Below, in pieces: positions 32,834 to 40,558 of a stretch of 40,710 nt of DNA. The stretch covers positions 1-40,710 of the forward strand of contig JAAXHJ010000056.1 of the NCBI GenBank assembly GCA_012270965.1, read 5' to 3'. The stretch comes from Candidatus Palauibacter poriticola (GTDB lineage Bacteria; Gemmatimonadota; Gemmatimonadetes; Palauibacterales; Palauibacteraceae). Numbering within the stretch: position 1 is the stretch's first letter; each line of letters starts with the position of its first letter. Under the pieces are notes generated by a model. It saw only the letters and a program-made list of their open reading frames with translations, was not told where the DNA came from and did no database searches. The position numbers and the translations under genes were made by a program.

Positions 32834-33085
32834 ATGAAGACTGATGCCGGGAAGAAGTCTTTCGACGTCATGAAGTGGCTTCGCGAGACCCGCGACCGCA
32901 TCTACGAGGAGACGAAGGATATGTCCTTCGAGGAAAAGCGGCGCTGGAGCGAGGAAAAGATACGGAGAGATCCTTTCTTGGCGGAGCTGTTCGACAGGAT
33001 TCCGCGGGCGGTTCCGGTCAAGCCTGATCATGGGGCCGATGCGGGGATGGGGCGTCCCGGCTCGCCTCCTGAACAGAAAGGTTGA
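32834..33085 (+). CDS. Small helical protein, antitoxin-like (unassigned)
   Basis: An 83-residue protein from the ATG at 32834 with GGAG 8 bases upstream. The sequence KKSFDVMKWLRETRDRIYEE and TKDMSFEEKRRWSEEKIRRD is amphipathic and highly charged. This SFD...(R/K)...IYEET..MSFEE pattern recurs in small proteins next to PIN or RelE-type toxins in many genomes, so an antitoxin-like role is possible. No recognisable toxin gene lies on either side here: upstream is the dead dprA, downstream a LysM protein. The C-terminus is a disordered Pro/Gly-rich tail. It may be an orphan antitoxin. Confidence 0.55.
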   Translation: MKTDAGKKSFDVMKWLRETRDRIYEETKDMSFEEKRRWSEEKIRRDPFLAELFDRIPRAVPVKPDHGADAGMGRPGSPPEQKG

Positions 33086-33160
33086 ACCGGGAGGTCCTGT
33101 GGGCTTATACTCCCGGTAAAGGTGCAGTTGGGTGGGGTGGATCAGTGGGGTGGAGGCATC

Positions 33161-33943
33161 ATGAAATCTTGGATGCTGTTGCCGCGTCAAGGCGCGCGGT
33201 CCCTTCGGAATTCGCATCTCTTCGTCGCGGCGTCGGCCGTTCTGCTGGCGGTGGCGGTGCCCCTTGAGGTCTCGGGGCAGAGTCTCCGCGGGTCCACGAG
33301 TTCGCTGGATCGCCAGAACCGGGTCGCCCGCCAGCACGACTTCACCTACATCGAGACGCCGGAGCAGCTGCGGCGCTTCGTCGACCGCGGCTATCTCGTG
33401 CGCGTGCCCGGGGGAGCGGACTACGAGCTTCACGATATCTCGTTCCCCTACGCGCGGCCCGAGGTGAAGCTGTTCATATCCCGGCTTGCGTCGCAGTACC
33501 GGCGCGCGTGCGGCGAGTTGCTCGTGGTCACGAGCCTGACGCGCCCGAAGAACCGGCAGCCGCGAAACGCCTCCCCCCGCTCCGTACACCCCACCGGCAT
33601 GGCGCTCGACTTGCGCGTCCCCGGCCCGAAGTGCCGCGGGTGGCTCGAACGCGTACTGCTCCAGCTCGAGGGGTCGGGAGTGCTCGAGGTCTCCCTGGAG
33701 CGCCGCCCGCCCCACTACCACGTGGCGCTCTTCCCGCAGCAGTACGCCGCTTACGTCGAGCGAATCGCGCGCGCCGCCGCGCAGCAGTACGTCGACGCCG
33801 GCGGGCGGTACCGGGTGAGGCCGGGCGATTCGCTCTGGGAGATCGCCCGTCGTCACGATACGACCGTGACCCGCCTCCGATCCGCGAACAACCTCAACGG
33901 AAGCCGGATCTACCCGGGCCAGGTTCTCACGCTTCCCGGCTGA
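33161..33943 (+). CDS. DUF5715-like / LysM peptidoglycan-associated protein
   Basis: A 260-residue exported protein from the ATG at 33161 with GGAGG 5 bases upstream. The N-terminus has a signal peptide (hydrophobic LFVAASAVLLAVAVPLEVSG, then Q). A central domain contains ELLVVTSLTRPKNRQPRNAS, SVHPTGMALDLRVPGPKC and PPHYHVALFP. The HxxGxAxD and HYHVA placement resembles the zinc-site layout of M15-like/DUF5715 domains, so it may bind or cleave peptidoglycan peptides. A single LysM domain closes the protein (YRVRPGDSLWEIARRHDTTV, then LRSANNLNGSRIYPGQVLTL), binding glycan chains. The TonB-dependent receptor starts about 120 bp downstream, with no clear shared function. Confidence 0.85.
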   Translation: MKSWMLLPRQGARSLRNSHLFVAASAVLLAVAVPLEVSGQSLRGSTSSLDRQNRVARQHDFTYIETPEQLRRFVDRGYLVRVPGGADYELHDISFPYARPEVKLFISRLASQYRRACGELLVVTSLTRPKNRQPRNASPRSVHPTGMALDLRVPGPKCRGWLERVLLQLEGSGVLEVSLERRPPHYHVALFPQQYAAYVERIARAAAQQYVDAGGRYRVRPGDSLWEIARRHDTTVTRLRSANNLNGSRIYPGQVLTLPG

Positions 33944-34056
33944 ACCTCGCGGACGAGCGGGTCGGCCGCCGTTCGAAGGGATCCCGAAACGCCGGCGATG
34001 CCTGGGTGCCGGCACCACTTCAGACGGAGGTCGTCATTCGCTTTCAGAGCAGAACG

Positions 34057-34161
34057 GCGCCGACGATGGGGGTGCCGACGATCCGGGTGCCGAGGATCCG
34101 GGTGCCGACGATCCTGGCACCGACGATCCTCGCGCCGACGGTCTTGGCGCTGACGGTCCTG
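34057..34161 (+). repeat. Seven 15-bp coding repeats forming a receptor signal peptide
   Basis: Units begin at 34057 and then every 15 bases to 34147. They share G(T/C)(G/A)CC(G)A(C/G)G(A/G)TC and encode APTMG, VPTIR, VPRIR, VPTIL, APTIL, APTVL and ALTVL. The presumed start codon ATG at 34066 lies inside the first unit, where other units have ATC or GTC. Confidence 0.85.
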
Positions 34162-36525
34162 GGCTTGGTGCCGGGGGCCGTGGCGGCGGGAACCGACGGA
34201 GCGTACGCCCAGGAACCGGGGCCGGTGCGCCTCTCGGGCTATGTGCGGGTGGCGGAGAACGATGAGGTGATCCGCGCCGCCCGGCTCGAGATCGCGGAGC
34301 GGGGGCTCGCCGTCGGGACGAACCGGTTCGGGTTCTACTCGATCGAGCTGCCTCCCGGCCGGTATTCGGTCCGCGTCACCAGCCTCGGCTACGAGAGCGT
34401 GACCGAAGTCGTGGATCTCCGGGAGGCGACCTCGCTGGACTTCGCGCTTCCCCTCAGGCCGGTCATCGTGTCGGAACTCACGGTAACGGCCGACCGGGAA
34501 CCGCCGGACCTCGACCCGGCGAGCCTCGATATGAGTGTCGTCCGGCTCGATGTCCCCACCCTCTCCGAACTCCCGCTCGTCCTCGGCGAGGCGGACCCGG
34601 TCCGCACGCTGACCCTCTATCCCGGAATCAGCACGGCGAACGACGCGACGACCGCGATCAACGTGCGCGGGGGCGCGGGCGACGAGAACCAGATTCGCCT
34701 CGACGACTCCGAGGTGTTCAATCCGGCCCACGCCATCGGCCTCTTCTCGACTTTCAACTCGGACGCGGTGGGGGACGTCACCCTCTACAAGGGCGGGATC
34801 CCGGCCCGCTACGGCGGCCGGCTCTCCTCCGTGCTGGAGATCCACCAGCGCGAGGGCAACTCGCGCGAGTTCGAGGGGGCGGCGACGATCGGCCTCCTCT
34901 CCAGCCGCCTGAGCCTCCAGGGGCCCCTTTTCGGCGGGGGGGGATCCTGGCTCGTCGCGGGCCGCCGCACCTACGCGGATCTCTTCCTGGGTCTGTCGAG
35001 CGACCCCTCGCTCCGGGAGAGCACCGCGTACTTCTACGACCTCAACGCCAAGGCGAACGCGCGCTACGGCGCCACCGGCCAGGTCATGCTCTCCGGCTAC
35101 TTCGGCCGCGACCGGTTGCGGATCGGAACCCAGGCCTCCGCCGGATGGGGGAACGCGGCGGGCACGCTGCGCTGGAACCACGCGTTCGGTCCGGTCTTCT
35201 CCCATCTGGCCGTGACCTACAGCGATTACGAGTACCACATACAGAACAGCTTCAACGCCCAAGCGGCCTCGCTCGACGCGGGGATCCGCAACATCGGCGT
35301 GACCATCGACGAGTCGTGGGACGTGGGGCCGTCGAACCGGCTGGAGTTCGGGCTGGGGCTCCGGAGCTACGAGATCCAGCCCGCGAACATCGCCCCCGGC
35401 GAGGGCTCGGCGGTCATCGCGACGGAGTTCGAGTCCCGGAGGGGCGTCGCTCCCGAGGCGTACGTCGAGCACGAGACGGAGATCGGACGCCTGGGACTCC
35501 GCTATGGCCTGCGGGCGACCGGATTCATCCGCCGGGGGGCGGCGACGGTCCACGACTACGAGAACGACGCGCCCGTGGTCTATCGTCCGGCGCTGGGCCG
35601 GTACGAAGCCGGCGCCATCGTGGACAGCACGCGGTACGGAAACGGGGAGACGATCATCTCCTACTACGGCCTCGAACCGCGGCTCGGATTGCGCTTCCGA
35701 CTCGGCGGCGCATCGTCGCTCAAGGCGAGCTACTCCCGAACGCGGCAGTACCTGCGCTTGGTGACGAACACGAACTCCCCCACTCCGCTCGACCTCTGGG
35801 ATCCCGTGGGGCCGTACGTGAAGCCGCACGTCGCCGACCAGTTCGCGTTCGGCTACGTCACCGCGCTCGCCGGGGGGCGATACGCGTTTTCGGGAGAGGT
35901 CTACCACAAGCGGGCGCGCCATCTGATCGACTATGTGGACGGGGCGGACATCTATTTCAACCGGCGGCTCGAAACGCTTCTTCTCCCGGGCGAGGGACGC
36001 GCGTACGGGGTGGAGTTCCTCCTGAGGAAGGCCCGCGGACGCCTCACCGGCTGGGCGAGCTACACGCTCGCTCGTTCGGATCAGCGGACGCCCGGGCTCA
36101 CGGCGGCGGATCCGGGGGTCAACGGGGGGGAGTGGTATCCCTCCCCCTACGACCGTACGCACGACTTTGCCCTGGCGGGAGTGTACAGGCTCGGCGAGGA
36201 CTGGAGCCTGGGGGCGAACTTCATCTTCGCCACCGGGCTGCCCACGACGTACCCCGTCGCGCGGTATCAGTTCGCGGGCCTGATTCTCGGAGAATACGGG
36301 CCGCGGAACGCCAGGCGCCTTCCGGACTATCATCGTCTGGACGTGTCGGCCACCAGGAGGTGGGGGCGGAGAGAACTCCGGTTCGGGCTCTTCAACGTGT
36401 ACAACCGCTTCAACGCGCAGGCGATCGCCTTCCGCCAGAACCGGGACTCGCGCACGGTCACCGAGGCGGTGGAGACCGCCGTGTTCGGCTTGGTGCCGAG
36501 CATCAGCTACCGGTGGAACTTCTGA
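34066..36525 (+). CDS. TonB-dependent receptor with carboxypeptidase-like N-domain
   Basis: An outer-membrane receptor of 819 residues. An N-terminal signal made of 5-residue repeats ends near GAVAAGTDGAYAQE. A CarboxypepD_reg domain follows (VRLSGYVRVAENDEVIRAARL; then GRYSVRVTSLGYESVTEVVD), then the plug (VRTLTLYPGISTANDATTAI; INVRGGAGDENQIRLDDSEV; GDVTLYKGGIPARYGGRLSS) and a barrel of about 22 strands that ends in VPSISYRWNF. The order and length fit receptors paired with DUF4249 lipoproteins in Bacteroidota. The TonB box is not obvious. The start is uncertain: ATG 34066 has no good ribosome site, and a GTG at 34006 is in frame. An eight-G run at 34937-34944 does not disturb the frame. The substrate is unknown. 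Confidence 0.9.
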   Translation: MGVPTIRVPRIRVPTILAPTILAPTVLALTVLGLVPGAVAAGTDGAYAQEPGPVRLSGYVRVAENDEVIRAARLEIAERGLAVGTNRFGFYSIELPPGRYSVRVTSLGYESVTEVVDLREATSLDFALPLRPVIVSELTVTADREPPDLDPASLDMSVVRLDVPTLSELPLVLGEADPVRTLTLYPGISTANDATTAINVRGGAGDENQIRLDDSEVFNPAHAIGLFSTFNSDAVGDVTLYKGGIPARYGGRLSSVLEIHQREGNSREFEGAATIGLLSSRLSLQGPLFGGGGSWLVAGRRTYADLFLGLSSDPSLRESTAYFYDLNAKANARYGATGQVMLSGYFGRDRLRIGTQASAGWGNAAGTLRWNHAFGPVFSHLAVTYSDYEYHIQNSFNAQAASLDAGIRNIGVTIDESWDVGPSNRLEFGLGLRSYEIQPANIAPGEGSAVIATEFESRRGVAPEAYVEHETEIGRLGLRYGLRATGFIRRGAATVHDYENDAPVVYRPALGRYEAGAIVDSTRYGNGETIISYYGLEPRLGLRFRLGGASSLKASYSRTRQYLRLVTNTNSPTPLDLWDPVGPYVKPHVADQFAFGYVTALAGGRYAFSGEVYHKRARHLIDYVDGADIYFNRRLETLLLPGEGRAYGVEFLLRKARGRLTGWASYTLARSDQRTPGLTAADPGVNGGEWYPSPYDRTHDFALAGVYRLGEDWSLGANFIFATGLPTTYPVARYQFAGLILGEYGPRNARRLPDYHRLDVSATRRWGRRELRFGLFNVYNRFNAQAIAFRQNRDSRTVTEAVETAVFGLVPSISYRWNF

Positions 36526-37412
36526 TGGGTGGTGGCGGTGGGGATCGCGTGATGACGCCGGGCCGCCTGCTCGCGGTGGCCGGCGGCCTTGCGGCGGCGG
36601 GATGCGAACGGGTCGTGGACGTCGACATTCCCGACCCGGTGCCGAGACTCGTCGTGGAAGGGCGGATCGAACGCGTCAAGGAGGCGCCGGGCGGCAGGCA
36701 GCGCATTCGGCTGTCGACCACGGCGGGCTTCTTCGACAGCCGGTCGGCCCCGCCCGCGACGGACGCCATCGTCACCGTCGTCGATGGGGGCGGACGCGCC
36801 TACTCCTTCCCGGAGATCGAGCCGGGCCTGTACGGGACGGAACACCTCGTCGCCCGCGTCGGCGAGACGTACACGCTCTTCCTCGAGTACGGGGGAGACA
36901 TGTACGAGGCGTCGGCTCGGCTGCGGGCGGTGCCGGCGATCGATTCGCTGTACTTCGTGTTCGAGGAGGAGTCGCTCTTCATCGATGTGGAGGGCTTTCG
37001 GGCCACGATCAACTATGCGGACCCGGCCGGGGTCCCGAACTACTACCTGTGGGAACAGTTCGTGGAGGGGGTGAACGAGATCCCGCCGGACCCCGGAAAC
37101 GCCTTCAACCTTGTGAGCAGAGACGATTTGTATGACGGGCAGAACGTGATCGGCTTCCAGCCGGACGACGAGATCGCCATCGCGCCCGGCGCACATGCGG
37201 AGATCCGCCAAATCTCGCTCTCGAAGCTGGGCTACGATTACTACTACGCGCTCTTCGAGCAGAACGCGCTCGGGGTCGGCAACCCGTTTTCCATCCCGCC
37301 CGCCACCATCCGGGGGAACGTCGCGAATCTGGACCGTCCGCACCGATTTGCGTTCGGGTTCTTCGGAGCGTCGGAGGTGAGCGTCGCGGAGGGAGTCGCG
37401 CCCGCCCGGTAG
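36525..37412 (+). CDS. DUF4249-like lipoprotein partner of the receptor
   Basis: A 295-residue lipoprotein. The ATG at 36525 overlaps the receptor stop (TGATG); a second ATG at 36552 may instead be used. The signal ends in a lipobox (LLAVAGGLAAAGC) followed by ERVVDVDIPDPVPRLVVEGR, the usual opening of DUF4249 proteins. Further family-like stretches are ATDAIVTVVDGGGRAYSFPE, ARVGETYTLFLEYGGDMYEA and LSKLGYDYYYALFEQNALG. DUF4249 proteins sit beside TonB-dependent receptors with carboxypeptidase-like domains in Bacteroidota and probably act as surface lipoproteins assisting uptake. The last codons run into a 21-bp tandem repeat. Confidence 0.85.
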   Translation: MGGGGGDRVMTPGRLLAVAGGLAAAGCERVVDVDIPDPVPRLVVEGRIERVKEAPGGRQRIRLSTTAGFFDSRSAPPATDAIVTVVDGGGRAYSFPEIEPGLYGTEHLVARVGETYTLFLEYGGDMYEASARLRAVPAIDSLYFVFEEESLFIDVEGFRATINYADPAGVPNYYLWEQFVEGVNEIPPDPGNAFNLVSRDDLYDGQNVIGFQPDDEIAIAPGAHAEIRQISLSKLGYDYYYALFEQNALGVGNPFSIPPATIRGNVANLDRPHRFAFGFFGASEVSVAEGVAPAR

Positions 37413-37458
37413 AGCGTCGCGTCCGGCCGGTAATGGGTCTCGCCCGCCCGGTAAGTGG
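37395..37458. repeat. Three 21-22-bp tandem repeats at the DUF4249 3' end
   Basis: Units at 37395-37415, 37416-37436 and 37437-37458 share GTC(G/T)CG(C/T)CCG(C/G)CCGGTA, followed by a partial copy. The first unit holds the DUF4249 stop codon (TAG at 37410-37412). Similar CCGGT pieces continue toward 37520. Confidence 0.8.
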
Positions 37459-37538
37459 GTCGCCGCGAGACGGCTGCGGGTTGCCGGCCGTACCCCGATC
37501 CGGATTGCCGGTCGTGACCGAATCCGGTCCGCCGGGCT

Positions 37539-38357
37539 ATGTTCGCTCTCGTGTTCGACGATCCCAGCACCCTGAAGACGGCGGGGGCCGCCCTCGCACT
37601 CGCCATCCTGTGGCTGGTCGAGGGCGTCCTCCCGATGTTCGAGGGCCGCAGCGCGCGGGCGGGGCACGGAGCGCGGAACCTCGCCCTCGGCGCGGGGAAC
37701 GCGGCGGTGGTGGCCGTCATCTTCGCCGCGGCCACGCTGTTCGTGACGGAAAGCGCGAGGGAACGCGGCTTCGGGCTGCTTCACCTGCTCGACGTTCCGG
37801 CCGCGGTGCGGCTCGCGGCGGCCGTCGTGATCTTCGATGCGTGGCAGTACCTGTGGCACCGGCTAAATCACCGGGTCCGGTTCCTGTGGCGCTTTCACCA
37901 GGTCCACCACTCGGACGCGGAGCTGGACGCCACGTCGGGGCTCCGCTTTCACACGGGGGAGATCGTACTCTCCTCGATCGCGCGGCTTGCCGTGCTTCCC
38001 ATTCTCGGCGTGACCGTGGCGGAACTCCTCGTCTACGAGGCGATCCTCCTCCCGATCATCCTCTTCCACCACGGCAACGTGCGACTGCCGGGCCGCGTGG
38101 ACCGGCGTCTGCGCTTGCTCATCGTCACGCCGTGGATGCACTGGGTTCATCATTCCGACCACCAGCCCGAGACCGACTCGAACTACTCGAGCATCTTCTC
38201 CTTCTGGGACCGGGCGTTCGGGAGCTTCCGGCTCCGGTCCGAGCCGCGCGAGATCCGTCTCGGGCTCGAGAACGTGGGCCGCGCGGAATGGGGCACGCTG
38301 CGCGGAATGCTCTCGATGCCCTTCCGGCGGGATCGCCGCGGTCAGCGTGAGCGTTAG
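37539..38357 (+). CDS. Sterol desaturase / fatty acid hydroxylase family membrane enzyme
   Basis: A 272-residue membrane di-iron oxygenase, start ATG at 37539. The family's histidine boxes are all present: WHRLNHRV (HxxxH), FHQVHHSD (HxxHH) and MHWVHHSDHQPETDSNYSS (HxxHH) with the typical NYS ending. Hydrophobic helices precede and separate the boxes (AALALAILWLVEGVLPMF; NAAVVAVIFAAATLFV; LAVLPILGVTVAELLV). Members hydroxylate or desaturate sterols, carotenoids, alkylglycerols or fatty acids in the membrane using O2. No pathway genes lie nearby, so the lipid substrate is open. Confidence 0.93.
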   Translation: MFALVFDDPSTLKTAGAALALAILWLVEGVLPMFEGRSARAGHGARNLALGAGNAAVVAVIFAAATLFVTESARERGFGLLHLLDVPAAVRLAAAVVIFDAWQYLWHRLNHRVRFLWRFHQVHHSDAELDATSGLRFHTGEIVLSSIARLAVLPILGVTVAELLVYEAILLPIILFHHGNVRLPGRVDRRLRLLIVTPWMHWVHHSDHQPETDSNYSSIFSFWDRAFGSFRLRSEPREIRLGLENVGRAEWGTLRGMLSMPFRRDRRGQRER

Positions 38358-38363
38358 CGGCCC

Positions 38364-39581
38364 GTGGCAAGACCCAGCTTGGTGCGAGGCCACAGGACGT
38401 GCGCTCCGCGCGTGACGGCCGCCTCCTGCGTGACGACCGCCTCCTGCGTGACGGCCGCCTCCTGCGTGACGACCGCCTTCTGTGTGGCGGTGCTGGCCGG
38501 GTGCGGCGACTCGATTTCGCCGGTGGATCCGTGGGATACCGGGGTCGGACCCGACCCGGTTCCCGCGCCCGTCGATCTGTCGCGCGTGTGGGCGGCGTCG
38601 ACGCCTGAAGCCCAAGGGTTCGATCCGGAGTTGCTGGGAGGGGCGTTCGCGAATGCGGCGGACGCGGTACCGAACATCCGGTCCTTGGTCGCGCTGCGGA
38701 ACGGGCGGCTCGTCGAGGAGGCGTACTTCGGCGGTATGCGCCGGGACTCGGCCTTCGACATGCGGTCGGTCACGAAGACGGTCACGGCGCTGCTCGTCGG
38801 CCTCGCCTCGGACCGGGGGCTCTTAGACGCGGATGATCCGATGACGGATCGGCTGCAGCATCCGTCGTTGCGGTCCGAGCATGGCGCCATCCGCGTGCGC
38901 GACCTGCTCACGATGACGAGCGGCATCCAATGGTCCGACGAGGAGGACTTCGGTCCGTGGGTCCGTTCCGGCCGGCCTGTCGGGTACGTCCTCGACCTGC
39001 CCATCGTCGCCTCGCCGGGTCGGCGGTTCATATACAACACCGGTGGCTCGCACCTGCTTACGGTGATCGTCGAGAACGTGGTCGACGGGAGCGCGCTGGA
39101 GTTCGCCGAGCGGGGGCTGTTGGGTCAGCTCGGCATCGACCACAAGCGCTGGCCGGTCATGCAGGACAGCGTGATCGTGGGCGGCGCGGCGCTCGCGCTC
39201 CGTGCGCGCGATGCCGCGAAGGTCGGACAGCTTCTTCTGCAGGGTGGCCGATCCGGCTCCCGGCAGATCGTTTCGCGGGCTTGGGTGGAGGCACAGATCG
39301 GCCGGATCGTCGCGGTGGGCGACATCGGCTACGTCCTGCGGGACGCGGGGTACGGCTATCAAACATGGAGCGACCGCCAGGGCGGCGGCGACGACGTATC
39401 CGCGTTCGTGCTATGGGGCTACGGGGGCCAGTTCGTGTGGGCCGTGCCGGATCGGCAACTCGTCGTCGTGGCCCAGACCCACTGGCGCGGCACCGGCGAT
39501 CAAGATGGGAGACAGGCCGACGCGGTGGCCGACCTCATCGTGCGCCGGGTGATCGAGGCCGCGCGCCCCATCAGCCGCTAG
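38364..39581 (+). CDS. Serine hydrolase lipoprotein (beta-lactamase/class C fold)
   Basis: An exported lipoprotein of 405 residues if begun at the GTG at 38364. The signal region contains an unusual Cys-rich repeat (VTAASC, VTTASC, VTAASC, VTTAFC) and ends in a lipobox (VAVLAGC). Each repeat opens with GTG, so the true start could also be at 38412 or later. The serine-hydrolase core shows MRSVTKTVTALLVG (SxxK), a YNTGGSHLL block (YxN) and WGYGGQFVWAVP in place of the KTG/HGG motif. The usual VSR...LL or DDPMTDRLQ block precedes it, as does LLTMTSGIQW. As for the other serine hydrolase in the window, a peptidase or esterase role is more likely than drug resistance. The stop lies in a 26-bp palindrome. 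Confidence 0.87.
   Translation: MARPSLVRGHRTCAPRVTAASCVTTASCVTAASCVTTAFCVAVLAGCGDSISPVDPWDTGVGPDPVPAPVDLSRVWAASTPEAQGFDPELLGGAFANAADAVPNIRSLVALRNGRLVEEAYFGGMRRDSAFDMRSVTKTVTALLVGLASDRGLLDADDPMTDRLQHPSLRSEHGAIRVRDLLTMTSGIQWSDEEDFGPWVRSGRPVGYVLDLPIVASPGRRFIYNTGGSHLLTVIVENVVDGSALEFAERGLLGQLGIDHKRWPVMQDSVIVGGAALALRARDAAKVGQLLLQGGRSGSRQIVSRAWVEAQIGRIVAVGDIGYVLRDAGYGYQTWSDRQGGGDDVSAFVLWGYGGQFVWAVPDRQLVVVAQTHWRGTGDQDGRQADAVADLIVRRVIEAARPISR
38412..38483 (+). repeat. Four 18-bp coding repeats in a lipoprotein signal peptide
   Basis: Units at 38412, 38430, 38448 and 38466 share GTGACG(G/A)CCGCC(T)(C/T)CTG(C/T). Units one and three are identical; units two and four differ at a few bases. A degenerate fifth, GTGGCGGTGCTGG, runs into the lipobox. 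They encode six-residue repeats of the form VT(A/T)A(S/F)C. Confidence 0.88.
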
Positions 39582-39598
39582 CGCTAGCGTTAGCGGCT
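39573..39598. terminator. Near-perfect 26-bp palindrome at a gene end
   Basis: AGCCGCTA at 39573-39580 pairs with TAGCGGCT at 39591-39598, and the centre CGCTAGCG is itself a palindrome, leaving one G-T mismatch pair. It overlaps the serine hydrolase stop codon. It could act as a bidirectional terminator between convergent genes, though no T-run follows. Confidence 0.5.
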
Positions 39599-39693
39599 CC
39601 GAGCCCCCCCCGACATTCCGGATAGCGGGTCGCAACCAAGCTCTTGAGGTTCGGGGTGGCCGAAACGTGCCGATCCGGCAGGGGTGCCGCGGG

Positions 39694-40524
39694 CTACCAG
39701 CGCTTGGGGCGCGGAAGGGGCGGGGTGCCCGCGAGCAGCGCCGCGGCCTCGGCTTGCGCGCGCGCCGCCGCATCGTGGTAGGTCACGCCCAGCGCCTCGG
39801 CCACCGAGGCGTCCGCGGCGATCTCCTCGAGGCGGCTTCGCACCCCGGGATCGTCGAGCACCGCCGCCAGCCCCATCGCATGGGAGATCACACGCCCCAC
39901 ACGCCACCCGCTGGTCGCGACGAGTTCGGCGTACGCCCCGCGTGGCCCGTTCAAGTACAGCGCCGCGACCGCCGCCAGTTCCGCCCGGCGCCCGGGGGGT
40001 AGGGCCCCGGGGCCGCCCCACTCCTCCACCATGATGCGCAGCGTCATGAGCGCGTTCCCGACCAACCCGTGGTGGGAGTCCGGCGAGGTCGCCGCCTCGA
40101 GCGCGGCCGGGAGCGCTTGCGGGCCGAAGTCGGCCAGCGCCGTGGCGACCCGGGAACCGAACGTGGGCGATCGCACGAGCGCGGGGATCGACGCCGGATC
40201 CCTCATCTCCAGCACCGCGTCCAGCAGCGCGTCGACGTAGTCCGCCCCCGCCTCGTAGCTCGGGGCGCGCGGCACATCCAGCATCCCCTCGGTCTCCAGC
40301 GCCCCGATGAGGGCGCGGCGCAGCGCCGGGCCGCGCTCCGCGGCCGGCACGCGAAGCGCCTCTCCCACCGCGCGCGCCGAGGTCTCCCAGTCGGCGCTCT
40401 CCACGTCCAGCGCCAGCGCCGACTGCGGGCGCGGGGGCGGCGGCCGCTCCTGCGCGGCCGCTCCGCCGCCCCCCGCCGCCGCCAGCCCGGCGACCAGCGC
40501 GGCCGCCGCGATCGTTCCGTTCAT
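39694..40524 (-). CDS. Exported alpha-helical (HEAT-like) repeat protein, unassigned
   Basis: A 276-residue protein from the ATG at 40524 with signal peptide NGTIAAAALVAGLAAAGGGG ending near AAAQE. The body is nearly all short Ala/Leu-rich helices with turns: GPALRRALIGALETEGML, YVDALLDAVLEMRDPASIPA, RVATALADFGPQALPAALEA, GLVGNALMTLRIMVEEWG and RVGRVISHAMGLAAVLDD. This helix-turn-helix rhythm is like HEAT/ARM scaffolds but I see no exact family. It probably mediates protein contact in the periplasm. It lies 34 bp downstream of the partial gene at the window edge on the same strand. Confidence 0.65.
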   Translation of the reverse strand: MNGTIAAAALVAGLAAAGGGGAAAQERPPPPRPQSALALDVESADWETSARAVGEALRVPAAERGPALRRALIGALETEGMLDVPRAPSYEAGADYVDALLDAVLEMRDPASIPALVRSPTFGSRVATALADFGPQALPAALEAATSPDSHHGLVGNALMTLRIMVEEWGGPGALPPGRRAELAAVAALYLNGPRGAYAELVATSGWRVGRVISHAMGLAAVLDDPGVRSRLEEIAADASVAEALGVTYHDAAARAQAEAAALLAGTPPLPRPKRW

Positions 40525-40558
40525 GCCCGGACTCCCTTCTCCCGCTCGACGGCTTCGG

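Noticed and set aside
34937..34944. G8 run in the TonB receptor as another phase-variable tract
   Set aside because: The reading frame is intact across it and eight G is not exceptional at this GC content.
33910..36333. An 807-codon - strand frame opposite the TonB receptor
   Set aside because: No recognisable domain, and the opposite strand encodes a complete receptor with plug and barrel.
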